Below are positions 23,986-38,434 of a stretch of DNA of 64,000 nt, one piece after another. The translations under genes were made by a program, and so were the position numbers. Positions within the stretch are counted from its first letter, which is position 1. Each line of letters starts with the position of its first letter. This DNA comes from Burkholderiaceae bacterium. Lineage in GTDB: Bacteria > Pseudomonadota > Gammaproteobacteria > Burkholderiales > Burkholderiaceae_C. The notes below the pieces were generated by a model. It ran no database searches and was not told where the DNA came from. It was given only the letters and a program-made list of their open reading frames with translations. The DNA lies in NCBI GenBank assembly GCA_024235915.1, contig JACKLO010000014.1, positions 1 to 64,000 on the forward strand. Direction: 5' to 3'.

Positions 23986-24669
23986 ATGTCTTACGTGCTG
24001 GACGCCTTGCGGCGAGCTGAAGCCGACCGGCAGCGCGGGCAGGTGCCGAATCTGCATGTGTCGACGACGCTGGGCGGCAGCGGCGCCGTGGCGCCTGCCG
24101 CGGACGACCCGCCTTCGCGCAGGCGGCCTGTGCGCCTGGCCGCGCTGGTGGTGATGTTGGCCGGACTGCTGGCGGCGGGGGCGTGGTGGTGGCGCGGCCA
24201 GGGTAGCCAGCCGCCAGCGGACACCCCGATGGCCGGGTCTGCGGTTGCTGGTGCCGGTGCCGGTGCCGCGCATTTGGCGCCCGATGCAGTGGCATCCGAT
24301 TCGACGCCTCCGCTGTCGCCGACCAGGGCACCTCCCGTGCCGCTGGTGCGGATGCCCGGCGCGGCAACCGGGCCGGTGCCCCCGCCGGTCGCCTTGCCGC
24401 CGCCGGCGATCCCGGCGCGTGTCACTGCGCAGCGACCACCATCGGCCACGGCGACGGCGCCCATGGCAGCTCCACCGATGGCCTTCGGTGGCGCTTTCGA
24501 TTCCCCCGACCCCAAGGCCCGCATGCTGATCATCAACGGCCAGGTGTGGCGCGAGGGGGACGAGCCGGCACCGGGCTGGGTGCTCGAACGCATCGGGCTG
24601 CACGAGGCGCGCTTCCAGGTGCAGGGGCGGGCGGTCGACCTGCGCTACGACGGCATCACGAAGCGCTGA
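23986..24669 (+). CDS. gspB: General secretion pathway protein GspB
   Basis: A 227-residue bitopic membrane protein. The N-terminal cytoplasmic MSYVLDALRRAEADRQRGQVP is the strong family signature. One membrane helix (LAALVVMLAGLLAAGAWWW, about residues 49-67) is followed by a Pro/Ala-rich periplasmic linker and the C-terminal GspB domain (MLIINGQVWREGDEPAPGW then LRYDGITKR). It acts with the ExeA-type ATPase to insert the secretin of type II secretion. The ATG follows the upstream stop after a single base, so the pair forms an operon. Confidence 0.92.
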   Translation: MSYVLDALRRAEADRQRGQVPNLHVSTTLGGSGAVAPAADDPPSRRRPVRLAALVVMLAGLLAAGAWWWRGQGSQPPADTPMAGSAVAGAGAGAAHLAPDAVASDSTPPLSPTRAPPVPLVRMPGAATGPVPPPVALPPPAIPARVTAQRPPSATATAPMAAPPMAFGGAFDSPDPKARMLIINGQVWREGDEPAPGWVLERIGLHEARFQVQGRAVDLRYDGITKR

Positions 24670-24780
24670 GGTTCGCTTCCGGGGTGCGGCTGGCGCGCGG
24701 CGCAGTGGTCGGCAGGCTGCCTGGATGCGGTCGGCGACCCCGTTGCGACAAGGGCGGCGCGCAGCGGTGACACTCTGGCC

Positions 24781-26322
24781 ATGTCCGACCCCGCAGCGCC
24801 ACCGGCCGACCTGCCGACCTTCGCCTTCGACAACAGCTTTGTCCGGTCACTGCCGCAGGCCGGTGTGCCGTGGCCGCCGGTGCCGGTGGCCGCACCGGCG
24901 CTGGTTTACCTGAACCGTGCCTTGGCCGGTCAACTGGGTCTTGATGCGGATGCGCTGGCCACGCCCGCCGGGGCGGCCGTGTTTGCCGGCAATCGGATCC
25001 CCGATGGTGCGCAGCCCGTGGCCCAGGCCTATGCAGGCCATCAGTTTGGCGGCTTTTCATCGCAACTCGGAGATGGCCGCGCGCTGCTGCTGGGCGAGAT
25101 CATCGGCCCCGACGGGCGCCGCCGTGACCTGGCGCTGAAGGGATCCGGGCGCACGCCGTTCTCGCGCGGCGGCGACGGTCGCGCAGCCCTTGGCCCGATG
25201 CTGCGCGAGGTGCTGATCGGTGAGGCGATGCACGCCCTGGGCATTCCGACGACGCGGGCACTGGCGGTGGCTGCCACGGGGGAATCGGTCCGGCGTGACC
25301 GTGACCTTCCAGGCGCCGTGCTGGCCAGGGTGGCGGCAAGCCACCTGCGGGTGGGCAGCTTCCAGTACTTTGCCGCGCGTGGCGATCGGGCGAACCTGGC
25401 CCAGATGGTCGACTACGCCATCGCGCGTCACGACCCTGACCTCGTCCACCGCGAGGATCGGCACGTGCAGTTCCTGGAGCGGGTGGCGCGTCGGCAGGCC
25501 GCGCTGGTGGCGCAATGGATGAATGCCGGTTTCATCCATGGCGTGATGAACACCGACAACATGACCTTGTCCGGCGAAACCATCGACTACGGGCCCTGCG
25601 CGTTCCTGGAAGCCTACGACCCGGCCGCCGTGTTCAGCAGCATCGACCATGGCGGCCGCTACGCCTATGCCAACCAGCCGTTGATCGCGCGCTGGAACCT
25701 GGCGCGGTTGGCCGAGACGCTGCTGCCGCTGCTGGCCGATGCCGACGATGATTCCTCCGTACAGCAGGCCGTGGCCCAAGTGACGGCGGTGATCGATGCG
25801 TTTCCCGCCTGGTACGACGACGCGTTGCGGACCGGCCAGCGGCGCAAGCTGGGGCTGCGCCTCGGCGAGGCGGGGGACGCCGTCATGGCGGATGACTTCC
25901 TGGCCCTGCTGCAGCGGCAGGGCGTGGATTTCACGCTCGGGTGGCGCCGCCTGGCCGACGCCGCGGTGGGCGATGACGCGCCGTGGTTGTCCCGGTTCGC
26001 CGATGCCGGCGCGGCCGCGGCGTGGCTGGCGCGCTGGCGCGCTCGTTGCCTGCGTGAGGATGGGGCCGCAGGTCTGAGCGATCTGGAGGCCGCAACGCGG
26101 CGTGCGCAAGCCATTCGCCGGGCCAGCCCGTTCGTGATTCCGCGCAACCACCGGGTGGAGGAAGCGCTGGCCGCAGCGACGGATGAAGGGGATCTGGCGC
26201 CGTTTGAACGGTTGCTGCAGGCGCTGCAACAACCGTTCGAGGAATTGCCGACACTGCAACGCTTCGGGGAGCCGGCGCCGGCGGCGGTCACCGCCGGGTA
26301 CCAGACCTTCTGCGGTACCTGA
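24781..26322 (+). CDS. selO: Protein adenylyltransferase SelO (YdiU family)
   Basis: A 513-residue pseudokinase-fold enzyme that transfers AMP from ATP to Ser, Thr or Tyr of target proteins and is linked to redox stress responses. Visible motifs are the start FDNSFVRSLPQAG, the nucleotide-binding SQLGDGRALLLGE and KGSGRTPFSRGGDG, and the catalytic-loop HGVMNTDNM with DYGPCAFLE. The size matches bacterial SelO, although the typical C-terminal Cys near the end is represented here by the last residues TFCGT. The gene is alone on its strand and convergent with glmS, 15 bases between the stops. Confidence 0.94.
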   Translation: MSDPAAPPADLPTFAFDNSFVRSLPQAGVPWPPVPVAAPALVYLNRALAGQLGLDADALATPAGAAVFAGNRIPDGAQPVAQAYAGHQFGGFSSQLGDGRALLLGEIIGPDGRRRDLALKGSGRTPFSRGGDGRAALGPMLREVLIGEAMHALGIPTTRALAVAATGESVRRDRDLPGAVLARVAASHLRVGSFQYFAARGDRANLAQMVDYAIARHDPDLVHREDRHVQFLERVARRQAALVAQWMNAGFIHGVMNTDNMTLSGETIDYGPCAFLEAYDPAAVFSSIDHGGRYAYANQPLIARWNLARLAETLLPLLADADDDSSVQQAVAQVTAVIDAFPAWYDDALRTGQRRKLGLRLGEAGDAVMADDFLALLQRQGVDFTLGWRRLADAAVGDDAPWLSRFADAGAAAAWLARWRARCLREDGAAGLSDLEAATRRAQAIRRASPFVIPRNHRVEEALAAATDEGDLAPFERLLQALQQPFEELPTLQRFGEPAPAAVTAGYQTFCGT

Positions 26323-26337
26323 ACGGTCGCGCGCGCG

Positions 26338-28191
<1,854 letters not shown>

Positions 28192-28325
28192 GGCGAGCTC
28201 CTGTGAAACCGAAAGAACGGGTGCGATCGTAGGCAGGCGCAATGAACGATGCTTGCAAAATCACGATACTTTCTGCTCAGAATGACGAACGCAAAAACGT
28301 CGAGAAAGAAAATTGCAGAAAGACC

Positions 28326-28829
28326 ATGGAGATGGATAGTTCGAGTGCGACACCCGTCACGTTCGATGCGACGGACCTCAGGTTGCTGGCTTTGCTTCAG
28401 GACGACGCCGGCTTGTCGAACCAGGATCTTGCGGCCAGGGCGCATGTGTCGCCGGCGACGTGCATGCGCCGTGTCAAGCGGCTGGTCGAGACCGGCGTCG
28501 TCAAACGCAGGGTCGCTCTGCTGGAGCCGGCGCTCCTGGGGCCGACGTTGGAGGCCGTCTGCGAGGTGATGCTTGACCGCCAGGGGGTTGAATACGTGGA
28601 CGCCTACGAGGCGCTGGCCGTGGCCCACCCCGCAGTGGCACAGTGCTATCGCGTCTCACCGGGGCCGGACCTGGTCCTGATCGCGAGGGTCCGCAACATG
28701 CAAGACTGGGTGACGGTGGCGGGCGAACTGTTCACGCAGCAGGCCAACGTGCGCAACGTCAAGACGTACTTCGTGATGCAACGCGGCAAATTCGAGACCG
28801 CATGGCCCCTGCCCCCGGAGGCAGGCTAG
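28326..28829 (+). CDS. Lrp/AsnC-family transcriptional regulator
   Basis: An Lrp-type regulator of about 167 residues. The N-terminal helix-turn-helix is TDLRLLALLQDDAGLSNQDLAARAHVSPATCMRRVKRL, of which only short parts are diagnostic (SPATCMRRVKRL), and a C-terminal RAM effector domain ends VKTYFVMQRGKFETAWPL. Start candidates are ATG 28326 (MEMDSSS) and ATG 28332. The upstream 130 bases shared with glmS are unusually A+T-rich for this genome. Its targets may include glmS or amino-acid genes; nothing in the sequence fixes the effector. Confidence 0.88.
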   Translation: MEMDSSSATPVTFDATDLRLLALLQDDAGLSNQDLAARAHVSPATCMRRVKRLVETGVVKRRVALLEPALLGPTLEAVCEVMLDRQGVEYVDAYEALAVAHPAVAQCYRVSPGPDLVLIARVRNMQDWVTVAGELFTQQANVRNVKTYFVMQRGKFETAWPLPPEAG

Positions 28830-28868
28830 CCAGCGCATCGGGCTCGTCGCGAAAACTTGAAAAGCAGT

Positions 28869-28898
28869 TGCGCACGACGTTAGCGCCGTGCTACAGTC
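28869..28898 (+). promoter_or_regulatory. Candidate rRNA promoter, distal
   Basis: TTGCGC (28869-28874) and TACAGT (28893-28898) are separated by 18 bases, about 400 bases upstream of the 16S gene. The match to sigma-70 consensus is moderate. It lies in the 463-base gene-free stretch after the Lrp gene that otherwise holds only rRNA promoter and leader sequence. Confidence 0.4.
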
Positions 28899-28999
28899 GC
28901 AGGCTCCGCTGAACGCAAGTGCAGACAGTTAGCAGCAATCGGCCTCCAGGCAGGTTGTTTGGACCAAAGCAAAGTCAGCGGTAAGTCAAAGCCAAGCGC

Positions 29000-29029
29000 T
29001 TGACAAGGTGAAAAACACCAAGTCATAAT
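29000..29029 (+). promoter_or_regulatory. Candidate rRNA promoter, middle
   Basis: A perfect -35 box TTGACA (29000-29005) and CATAAT (29024-29029) with an 18-base spacer, about 265 bases before the 16S gene. A good sigma-70 promoter for the rRNA operon. Confidence 0.7.
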
Positions 29030-29087
29030 CGCAGGCTCTGCAAATGAAGCAAACAACGCCTCATGCGCAGTCGACAAAACCGAGTGT

Positions 29088-29116
29088 TTGACAGGGATTT
29101 AAATCTGTGTCAAAAT
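29088..29116 (+). promoter_or_regulatory. Candidate rRNA promoter, proximal
   Basis: A perfect TTGACA (29088-29093), an ideal 17-base spacer and CAAAAT (29111-29116), followed by a GC-rich stretch (GCGCCGAAAGGCGCGCC) as a discriminator-like region. Probably the main growth-rate-controlled promoter of the operon. Confidence 0.75.
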
Positions 29117-29150
29117 TTCTCAGCGCCGAAAGGCGCGCCCCAAGGGGCAA

Positions 29151-29181
29151 GTTCTTTAACAACATACAGCCGATAAGCGTG
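29151..29181 (+). promoter_or_regulatory. boxA antitermination site and 5' half of the pre-16S processing stem
   Basis: GTTCTTTAAC (29151-29160) matches the rRNA boxA, where NusB/NusE load for antitermination. Directly after it, CAGCCGATAAGCGTG (29167-29181) can pair with CACACTTATCGGCTG (30849-30863) downstream of the 16S gene, with 14 of 15 bases matching, forming the RNase III stem that releases pre-16S RNA. Confidence 0.75.
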
Positions 29182-29292
29182 GGCGTTTGAAGGCGAGTGC
29201 CAAGAGTCGAAAGACTCGTGGTCGAAAGACCTCAAACGCTCATGGAAATAGAAGTGAAGTTCACTTCGATTCCGTTGAGCAATTTCAAGATC

Positions 29293-30820
<1,528 letters not shown>

Positions 30821-30890
30821 CTGGAAAAAGCACTCAATTTCAAGCGCTCACACTTATCGGCTGTTGTTGACGACAGATCACCTGATGTGA

Positions 30891-30967
30891 GGGTCTGTAG
30901 CTCAGTCGGTTAGAGCACCGTCTTGATAAGGCGGGGGTCGTTGGTTCGAATCCAACCAGACCCACCA
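30891..30967 (+). tRNA. tRNA-Ile (GAT)
   Basis: A 77-base tRNA with encoded CCA. The acceptor stem is GGGTCTG/CAGACCC, the anticodon loop is TTGATAA with anticodon GAT, and the T-loop is GGTTCGAATCC. It lies in the 16S-23S spacer, the usual place for this gene. Confidence 0.98.
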
Positions 30968-30972
30968 CACAA

Positions 30973-31048
30973 GGGGGTGTAGCTCAGCTGGGAGAGCACC
31001 TGCTTTGCAAGCAGGGGGTCATCGGTTCGATCCCGTTCACCTCCACCA
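30973..31048 (+). tRNA. tRNA-Ala (TGC)
   Basis: A 76-base tRNA with encoded CCA. The acceptor stem is GGGGGTG/CACCTCC, which includes one G-T pair, the anticodon loop is TTTGCAA with anticodon TGC, and the T-loop is GGTTCGATCCC. It follows tRNA-Ile by five bases, as in most proteobacterial rRNA operons. Confidence 0.98.
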
Positions 31049-31304
31049 ATCCTCAACGGACACTCCAGTGCATTCATTCGATGAGTGTGCTGCAGTGTCC
31101 GATCGTTGATCGGCTGTCGTTCTTTAACAATTCATAGAGTCGAATCAGCGTTGTCGGCGGAAAGCGTCTTCGGATGCACCGTGCCGCCGGCAACAACTTG
31201 ATTGCGTCAATTGAATATTTCATGCTCGAAAGAGCTTGAATACGGCATAACGCAGATACTCAAATCTGTCATTGACCTGGCGACTGCGGTCGTCAAAGTT
31301 ATAG
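31049..31304 (+). promoter_or_regulatory. tRNA-Ala to 23S spacer with second boxA and pre-23S stem
   Basis: The 256-base spacer holds GTTCTTTAACAA (about 31119-31130), a second boxA copy, and ends in AAAGTTATAGGGTCAAG (about 31294-31310). That segment can pair with CTTGACCCTATAACTTT just after the 23S gene to form the processing stem. No protein gene is seen. Confidence 0.7.
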
Positions 31305-34172
<2,868 letters not shown>

Positions 34173-34282
34173 ATAACTTTGACGATATCGGGTTCAGTTA
34201 TGCCGCAAGAGACGCAATCAAGCTGATTCAAACTCTGTGAATTGGTCGCAACGCCACTCATGGCGGGGCGGCAACCAGTCAA

Positions 34283-34396
34283 GCCTGATGACCATAGCAA
34301 GGTGGTCCCACTCCTTCCCATCCCGAACAGGACAGTGAAACGCCTTAGCGCCGATGATAGTGCGGATTCCCGTGTGAAAGTAGGACATCGTCAGGC
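34283..34396 (+). rRNA. 5S ribosomal RNA
   Basis: About 114 bases. The terminal helix pairs GCCTGATGA with TCGTCAGGC, and conserved internal segments such as GGTGGTCCCACTCC and AGTGAAACGCCTTAGCGCCGA (part) are present. It lies 110 bases after the 23S gene and ends 10 bases before the operon terminator. Confidence 0.96.
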
Positions 34397-34406
34397 TATT
34401 TATCTG

Positions 34407-34438
34407 AAAAGCCCGGATCATTTTGATCCGGGCTTTTT
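34407..34438 (+). terminator. Intrinsic terminator of the rRNA operon
   Basis: A long stem AAAAGCCCGGATCA / TGATCCGGGCTTTT with a short T loop, followed by a T-rich tract (TTTTTCCTTTTT). This is a textbook rho-independent terminator. It would also terminate the opposite gene coming from 34,490, since the stem is flanked by A's on the other side. Confidence 0.95.
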
Positions 34439-34489
34439 CCTTTTTATGCGACGATAAACTACTCGACCGCACGATCGGTGTCGTTAGGG

Positions 34490-35218
34490 TCATATCAAAA
34501 CACTGATTGCCTGAAGCGCGCTCGGCGGTTCGCCGACACCGTCCCAGCCGAAGAGACAAGTGGCCAGACTTCGCTCGCGTTCACATACCTGGGACAGGAA
34601 CCAATGCGGATCCGGCAGGGACTTGAAGGTCTCGAAACCCGATTCCAGAAAGTTCTGCAACGCGCCCAGGCCAGAAGCCCGAGCTGGGTGCCGCATCAAT
34701 CGAAGCGAGTGGCGGAGCAGCGGATTCCTGGTGAATCGAATCAACGCCTGACCGATCGACAGCATGAGTTCAATCTGCTGCTCTCTGTCCGGCGCCCTGC
34801 CCACCAGTTGCCATGCGATGCCATAGCGCCGCGCATTCAAATCGTCATCGCCTGCAAGTGCCCGGGCCATGGACATGTCGAGGTCCTCGGAAAGTGCATG
34901 CAATCTGGCCAGCGCCAGAACAGTGACGACGACGTCGTGAGGAAACAGCCGCACCAGTGCGGGCACGACGCGCGCAAACTGGGCGTCCCTTTCCGTGAAA
35001 TCCTTGGGCCCGTAGAGTTCGTCCAGAAAGAACCGGGCCGCCGCGGCGTGGCCTGGCGCCGTCAACAAATCCCCATAGGTATTTGCGAAGCGGCGATGCT
35101 GAAACGACTTCACGGCGACGACTCGGCGCAGGAGAGCCGGATCCGCAGTCGAAACAACTCTCAGATTCGCGACCTGGGTCAGCTTGCTCAGAATTTCGGT
35201 GGCTTCAGCGTTGTGCAT
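34490..35218 (-). CDS. Conserved protein of unknown function (FFLxELYGPKDFTxRD family)
   Basis: A 242-residue, mostly helical, soluble protein. The segment ARFFLDELYGPKDFTERDAQ (about residue 60-80) is a strong motif of a beta-proteobacterial family with no known function. No signal peptide or membrane segment is seen. ATG 35218 is preferred over a TTG one codon upstream. It is convergent with the rRNA operon and divergent from the lipase-like gene, 43 bases apart. Nothing nearby suggests its role. Confidence 0.75.
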   Translation of the reverse strand: MHNAEATEILSKLTQVANLRVVSTADPALLRRVVAVKSFQHRRFANTYGDLLTAPGHAAAARFFLDELYGPKDFTERDAQFARVVPALVRLFPHDVVVTVLALARLHALSEDLDMSMARALAGDDDLNARRYGIAWQLVGRAPDREQQIELMLSIGQALIRFTRNPLLRHSLRLMRHPARASGLGALQNFLESGFETFKSLPDPHWFLSQVCERERSLATCLFGWDGVGEPPSALQAISVLI

Positions 35219-35261
35219 CAATGACGATCATGAACGACCGCAAGTGCAGACGCCAGACAAG

Positions 35262-36164
35262 ATGATTGCCGCCCTGCAACGACTGTTCTCGATGCTGTGG
35301 GCGGTGGCGTTCATTGCCGCCGCCCTTGGCTCGCTGCTAGCCGAATTTTCCGCCGCGACAGCCGTGTCGCTGCTGATCGGCCTCTCATTGGGGCACGCGC
35401 TCGTGCTCGGTGCAGAAATGATCTGGATGCAAGCCGCCAACCGATCCGATTCAGTTCGACCGGCGAAGACGGCCGAGTTGCTCAAAGCCTGGTTCGCCGA
35501 GGTGTTGCACGCGCCGTTGGTGTTCTTCTGGCGACAACCCTGGCGGTGCCAGAAGTTCCCGAACAGCAGCGCCGCTCAAGGCCCGCGAACTGGCGAGCGA
35601 GGCTTGGTGCTGGTGCACGGCTTTTTCTGCAACCGTGGCCTGTGGCAACGATGGATGGAACGCTGTCAGGACGATGGCATTCCCTGCATTGCGGTGACGC
35701 TGGAGCCGGCCTTCGGCAGCATCGACGACTACGTGGCCACCATTCAAGCGGCCGTCACCGAACTCACCTGCCAAACAGGCCTCCCGCCCGTGGTCGTGGC
35801 GCACAGCATGGGCGGTCTCGCGGTGCGTCGCTGGTGGTGTGATGTCGACTCCGCGCAAATACACCGGCTCATCACACTGGGAACGCCTCACCGTGGCACT
35901 AGGCTTGCCCGCTTGGGCCACACGCGCAACGCACGTCAGATGCGCGAAGACTCGCTCTGGCTGGCAGAACTCAATGCCAGGGAACAGGTGGAGCGTCGCG
36001 CCAAGATCCTTTGCGTCTACAGCCACTGCGACAACATTGTCTTCCCGGCCAGCCGCGCGCTGTTGCCGGGTGCAGCTTCCCACCACCTGCCCGCTACACC
36101 GCACGTGGCCATGGTCGACCACCCTGCGGTATGGCAGCTTGCCCGTGAATCACTCAGGGTTTGA
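35262..36164 (+). CDS. Membrane-anchored alpha/beta hydrolase, lipase-like
   Basis: A 300-residue protein. Two hydrophobic helices near the N-terminus (FSMLWAVAFIAAALGSLL and AVSLLIGLSLGHALVLGAEM) anchor it in the inner membrane. The hydrolase domain follows: the oxyanion motif LVLVHGFFCNRG, the nucleophile elbow VVVAHSMGGLA with Ser as nucleophile, GTPHRGTRLA, an acidic residue in CVYSHCDNIVFP and the His in HVAMVDHP. Esterase or lipase activity is inferred; the substrate is unknown. ATG 35262 is the first good start. Its last 11 bases overlap the end of hpd, convergent. Confidence 0.82.
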   Translation: MIAALQRLFSMLWAVAFIAAALGSLLAEFSAATAVSLLIGLSLGHALVLGAEMIWMQAANRSDSVRPAKTAELLKAWFAEVLHAPLVFFWRQPWRCQKFPNSSAAQGPRTGERGLVLVHGFFCNRGLWQRWMERCQDDGIPCIAVTLEPAFGSIDDYVATIQAAVTELTCQTGLPPVVVAHSMGGLAVRRWWCDVDSAQIHRLITLGTPHRGTRLARLGHTRNARQMREDSLWLAELNAREQVERRAKILCVYSHCDNIVFPASRALLPGAASHHLPATPHVAMVDHPAVWQLARESLRV

Positions 36165-37248
36165 CCAGCACCCCGCGGCGCATCTGGTCAAGTTCCATGC
36201 TCTCGAACAGGGCCTTGAAGTTCCCCTCGCCGAACCCTTGGTCACCCTTGCGCTGGATGAACTCGAAGAAGATGGGACCGAGCTGGTTCTCGCTGAAGAT
36301 CTGCAGCAGCAGTTCACCCGCCTTGCCATCCACCAGAATCTTCCGCGCACGCAGCGCTTCCACGTCTTCACCGTGGCCCGGGATGCGTCGGTCGATCAGT
36401 TCATAGTAGGTGTCGATGGTGTCCAGCAGGCTGATCCCGTTGGCGCGCAGGCCGTCCACCGTGCTTAGCAGGTCGCCTGAACCCATGGCAATGTGCTGGA
36501 TCCCTTCGCCGCGATAGCGGTCCAGATACTCCTGGATCTGCCCCGGCTTGTCGTTGCCTTCCTCGTTGATCGGAATGCGGATCTGGCCGCAGGGGCTGGT
36601 CATGGCCTTGCTCTTCACGCCGGTGACCTGGCCCTCGATGTCGAAGTAGCGCACCTCGCGGAAGTTGAAGATGCGCTCGTAGAAGTCGGCCCACTCTCCC
36701 ATGCGCCCACGGTGCACGTTGTGGGTCAGGTGATCGATGTAGGTCAAACCCAATCCCGCCGGTGCCAAGGAAGCCTCGGGCAGGGGCTCGAAGTCGACGT
36801 CGAAGAAGCCGATGTTGCCGATGTCGCCTTCCTTGGCACCACCCTTGCCGCGCCAGCGATCCACCAGGTAGATCAGTGAATCACCGATGCCCTTGATCGC
36901 CGGGATGTTGAGCTCGCCTGGGCCAGCCTGGCCGGCATATCCCCAGGCGCCCAGAGACACCGCGCGCTCGTAAGCCGCCTTGGCGTCCTGCACACGGAAC
37001 GCGATGGCACAGATGCTCGGGCCGTGGAGGCGGGCGAACCGCTGGGCGAAGGAATCCGGCTCGGCGTTGACGATGAAGTTGATCCCGCCCTGTCGATAAA
37101 GCAGCACGTTCTTGTGCCGATGCCTGGCGATGGCCCGGAACCCCATCTGTTCGAACAAGCGGCCCATCGCGGCGGGATCAGGTGCGGCGTACTCGATGAA
37201 TTCGAATCCGTCGGTGCCCATCGGGTTGTCCCAGGGGGTGAACTGCAT
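36154..37248 (-). CDS. hpd: 4-hydroxyphenylpyruvate dioxygenase
   Basis: Converts 4-hydroxyphenylpyruvate to homogentisate in tyrosine degradation, using Fe(II) and O2. The 364-residue product has the two VOC domains of the family. The iron ligands are the His of TYIDHLTHNV, the His of EGIQHIAMGS and the Glu of PIFFEFIQRKG. ATG 37248 has GGAG nine bases upstream; a longer upstream frame crosses the regulatory region and is not credible. Divergent from an Lrp gene, with an inverted repeat between them. The homogentisate dioxygenase genes are not in the window. Confidence 0.96.
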   Translation of the reverse strand: MQFTPWDNPMGTDGFEFIEYAAPDPAAMGRLFEQMGFRAIARHRHKNVLLYRQGGINFIVNAEPDSFAQRFARLHGPSICAIAFRVQDAKAAYERAVSLGAWGYAGQAGPGELNIPAIKGIGDSLIYLVDRWRGKGGAKEGDIGNIGFFDVDFEPLPEASLAPAGLGLTYIDHLTHNVHRGRMGEWADFYERIFNFREVRYFDIEGQVTGVKSKAMTSPCGQIRIPINEEGNDKPGQIQEYLDRYRGEGIQHIAMGSGDLLSTVDGLRANGISLLDTIDTYYELIDRRIPGHGEDVEALRARKILVDGKAGELLLQIFSENQLGPIFFEFIQRKGDQGFGEGNFKALFESMELDQMRRGVLVKP

Positions 37249-37313
37249 GTGCTGGTCTCCTTGCTGCGTGACGCCGGACTCTAGCCAGGATGCCATGCAG
37301 GATGTCTGCACAC

Positions 37314-37338
37314 CGTCTTGTTGATCATCGTCAAGACG
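37314..37338. promoter_or_regulatory. Inverted repeat CGTCTTG-N11-CAAGACG in the hpd/Lrp intergenic region
   Basis: A perfect 7-bp inverted repeat (37314-37320 and 37332-37338) with a TTGATCATCGT centre, 66 bases upstream of hpd and 25 bases before the Lrp start. It is a probable binding site for the adjacent Lrp-type regulator, controlling both genes. Confidence 0.55.
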
Positions 37339-37362
37339 CAAAAAAGCTGCAAACTTGAAGCC

Positions 37363-37845
37363 ATGAACCACGAAGTCGAGCTTGACGCCATCGACAGGCG
37401 CATTCTTCAGGCCCTACAGGCCCGCGGCCGCAGCACCTATGACGAGTTGTCGGCGACTGTCGGCCTGTCGTCCAGTGCCGTGCTTCGGCGGGTCAAGCGC
37501 CTGGAAGACACCGGGGTGATCGATGGCTACGTGGCGCTCGTGTCGCCGTCACGTGTAGGCCTGGGCTTGACCGCCTACATCAACGTCCGTCTCGAAAAAC
37601 ACACGGAGTCCCACAAGCGCAATCCGATGGACCTCTTCTCCGCTTCGGTCCAGGCTTGGCCGGAGGTGGTCGAATGCAGCGCGCTCACGGGCGAAATGGA
37701 CTTTCTCCTCCGCGTCGTCGTCCGCGACATGGACCATTACTCCCGCTTCATCATGGAAGCCCTGCTCAAGCACCCCAGCGTGCAGGACTGCAAGACCAGC
37801 TTCGTGATGCAGCGCGTGAAGGGCACCACAGCGCTGGCGTTCTGA
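37363..37845 (+). CDS. Lrp/AsnC-family regulator, divergent to hpd
   Basis: A 160-residue regulator. The helix-turn-helix is around AIDRRILQALQARGRSTYDE and LSSSAVLRRVKRLEDTG, and a C-terminal RAM domain ends CKTSFVMQRVKGTTALAF. The chosen start is ATG 37363 (MNHEVELDAID); an ATG-like codon 15 residues upstream lies inside the operator region. Divergent Lrp-type genes are common next to hpd in Burkholderiales, so tyrosine or an aromatic catabolite is a likely effector. This is inference. Confidence 0.9.
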   Translation: MNHEVELDAIDRRILQALQARGRSTYDELSATVGLSSSAVLRRVKRLEDTGVIDGYVALVSPSRVGLGLTAYINVRLEKHTESHKRNPMDLFSASVQAWPEVVECSALTGEMDFLLRVVVRDMDHYSRFIMEALLKHPSVQDCKTSFVMQRVKGTTALAF

Positions 37846-37878
37846 CGGATGTGGTCGGCCAGCGACAATGCGCCCACG

Positions 37879-38367
37879 ATGCTCGACTGGCTGCACACCT
37901 TCTCGCAGTGGCTGCAAACTTGGGCGACGCCCGAAATGGGTCTGTGGGGGCTCTTCGGCTCTGCCTTCCTGTCTGCCACCATCCTGCCCGGCTCGAGCGA
38001 GGTCGTGCTGACCGCGCTCATCACCGCCTACCCGGATCAGGCCTGGCCCGGATTCGCCGTCGCACTGGCCGGCAACCTGCTGGGCTGCCTGCTCACCTTT
38101 GGCATGGGGCACGCGGGCCGGCAGGGCTACGAGCGGTTCCAGAATGTCAAGGTCGACATGGACGGCCCGCAGGTTCGCCGACTGCGGCGCTGGGGCACCC
38201 CGGCCCTGGTGTTGGCTGTGCTCCCGTTGGTTGGTGATGCGCTGGTGTTGGCCGCAGGATGGCTGCGCATGCCGCTGTGGCAGAGCCTGGCCTGGATCGC
38301 TGTCGGTAAAGGTCTGCGTTACCTGCTGGTGGTGCTGGGCATGCTGGGCGTGCTTTCGTACGCCTGA
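37879..38367 (+). CDS. YqaA-family (SNARE-associated/DedA-like) inner membrane protein
   Basis: A 162-residue membrane protein with about four hydrophobic helices. The family signature FGSAFLSATILPGSSEVVLTAL is followed by AGNLLGCLLTFGMGHAGR, and RLRRWGTPALVLAVLPLVGDALVLAAGWLRM contains the conserved GD in the re-entrant region. YqaA proteins are small relatives of the DedA lipid-flippase family; the function is unproven. An ATG at 37849, three bases after the Lrp stop, gives ten more residues, so the start is uncertain. Confidence 0.85.
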   Translation: MLDWLHTFSQWLQTWATPEMGLWGLFGSAFLSATILPGSSEVVLTALITAYPDQAWPGFAVALAGNLLGCLLTFGMGHAGRQGYERFQNVKVDMDGPQVRRLRRWGTPALVLAVLPLVGDALVLAAGWLRMPLWQSLAWIAVGKGLRYLLVVLGMLGVLSYA

Positions 38368-38434
38368 GCCGTTTGCGTGGCGAGCCTGCGTCTTGACGCG
38401 GGCCGAAGCGCAGGCCGCATCGCCTTCGCAGTCT

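Noticed and set aside
28192..28325. Possible glmS ribozyme or other riboswitch upstream of glmS
   Set aside because: The A+T-rich region shows no conserved glmS-ribozyme core or other riboswitch element that I recognise. That ribozyme is also typical of Gram-positive bacteria.
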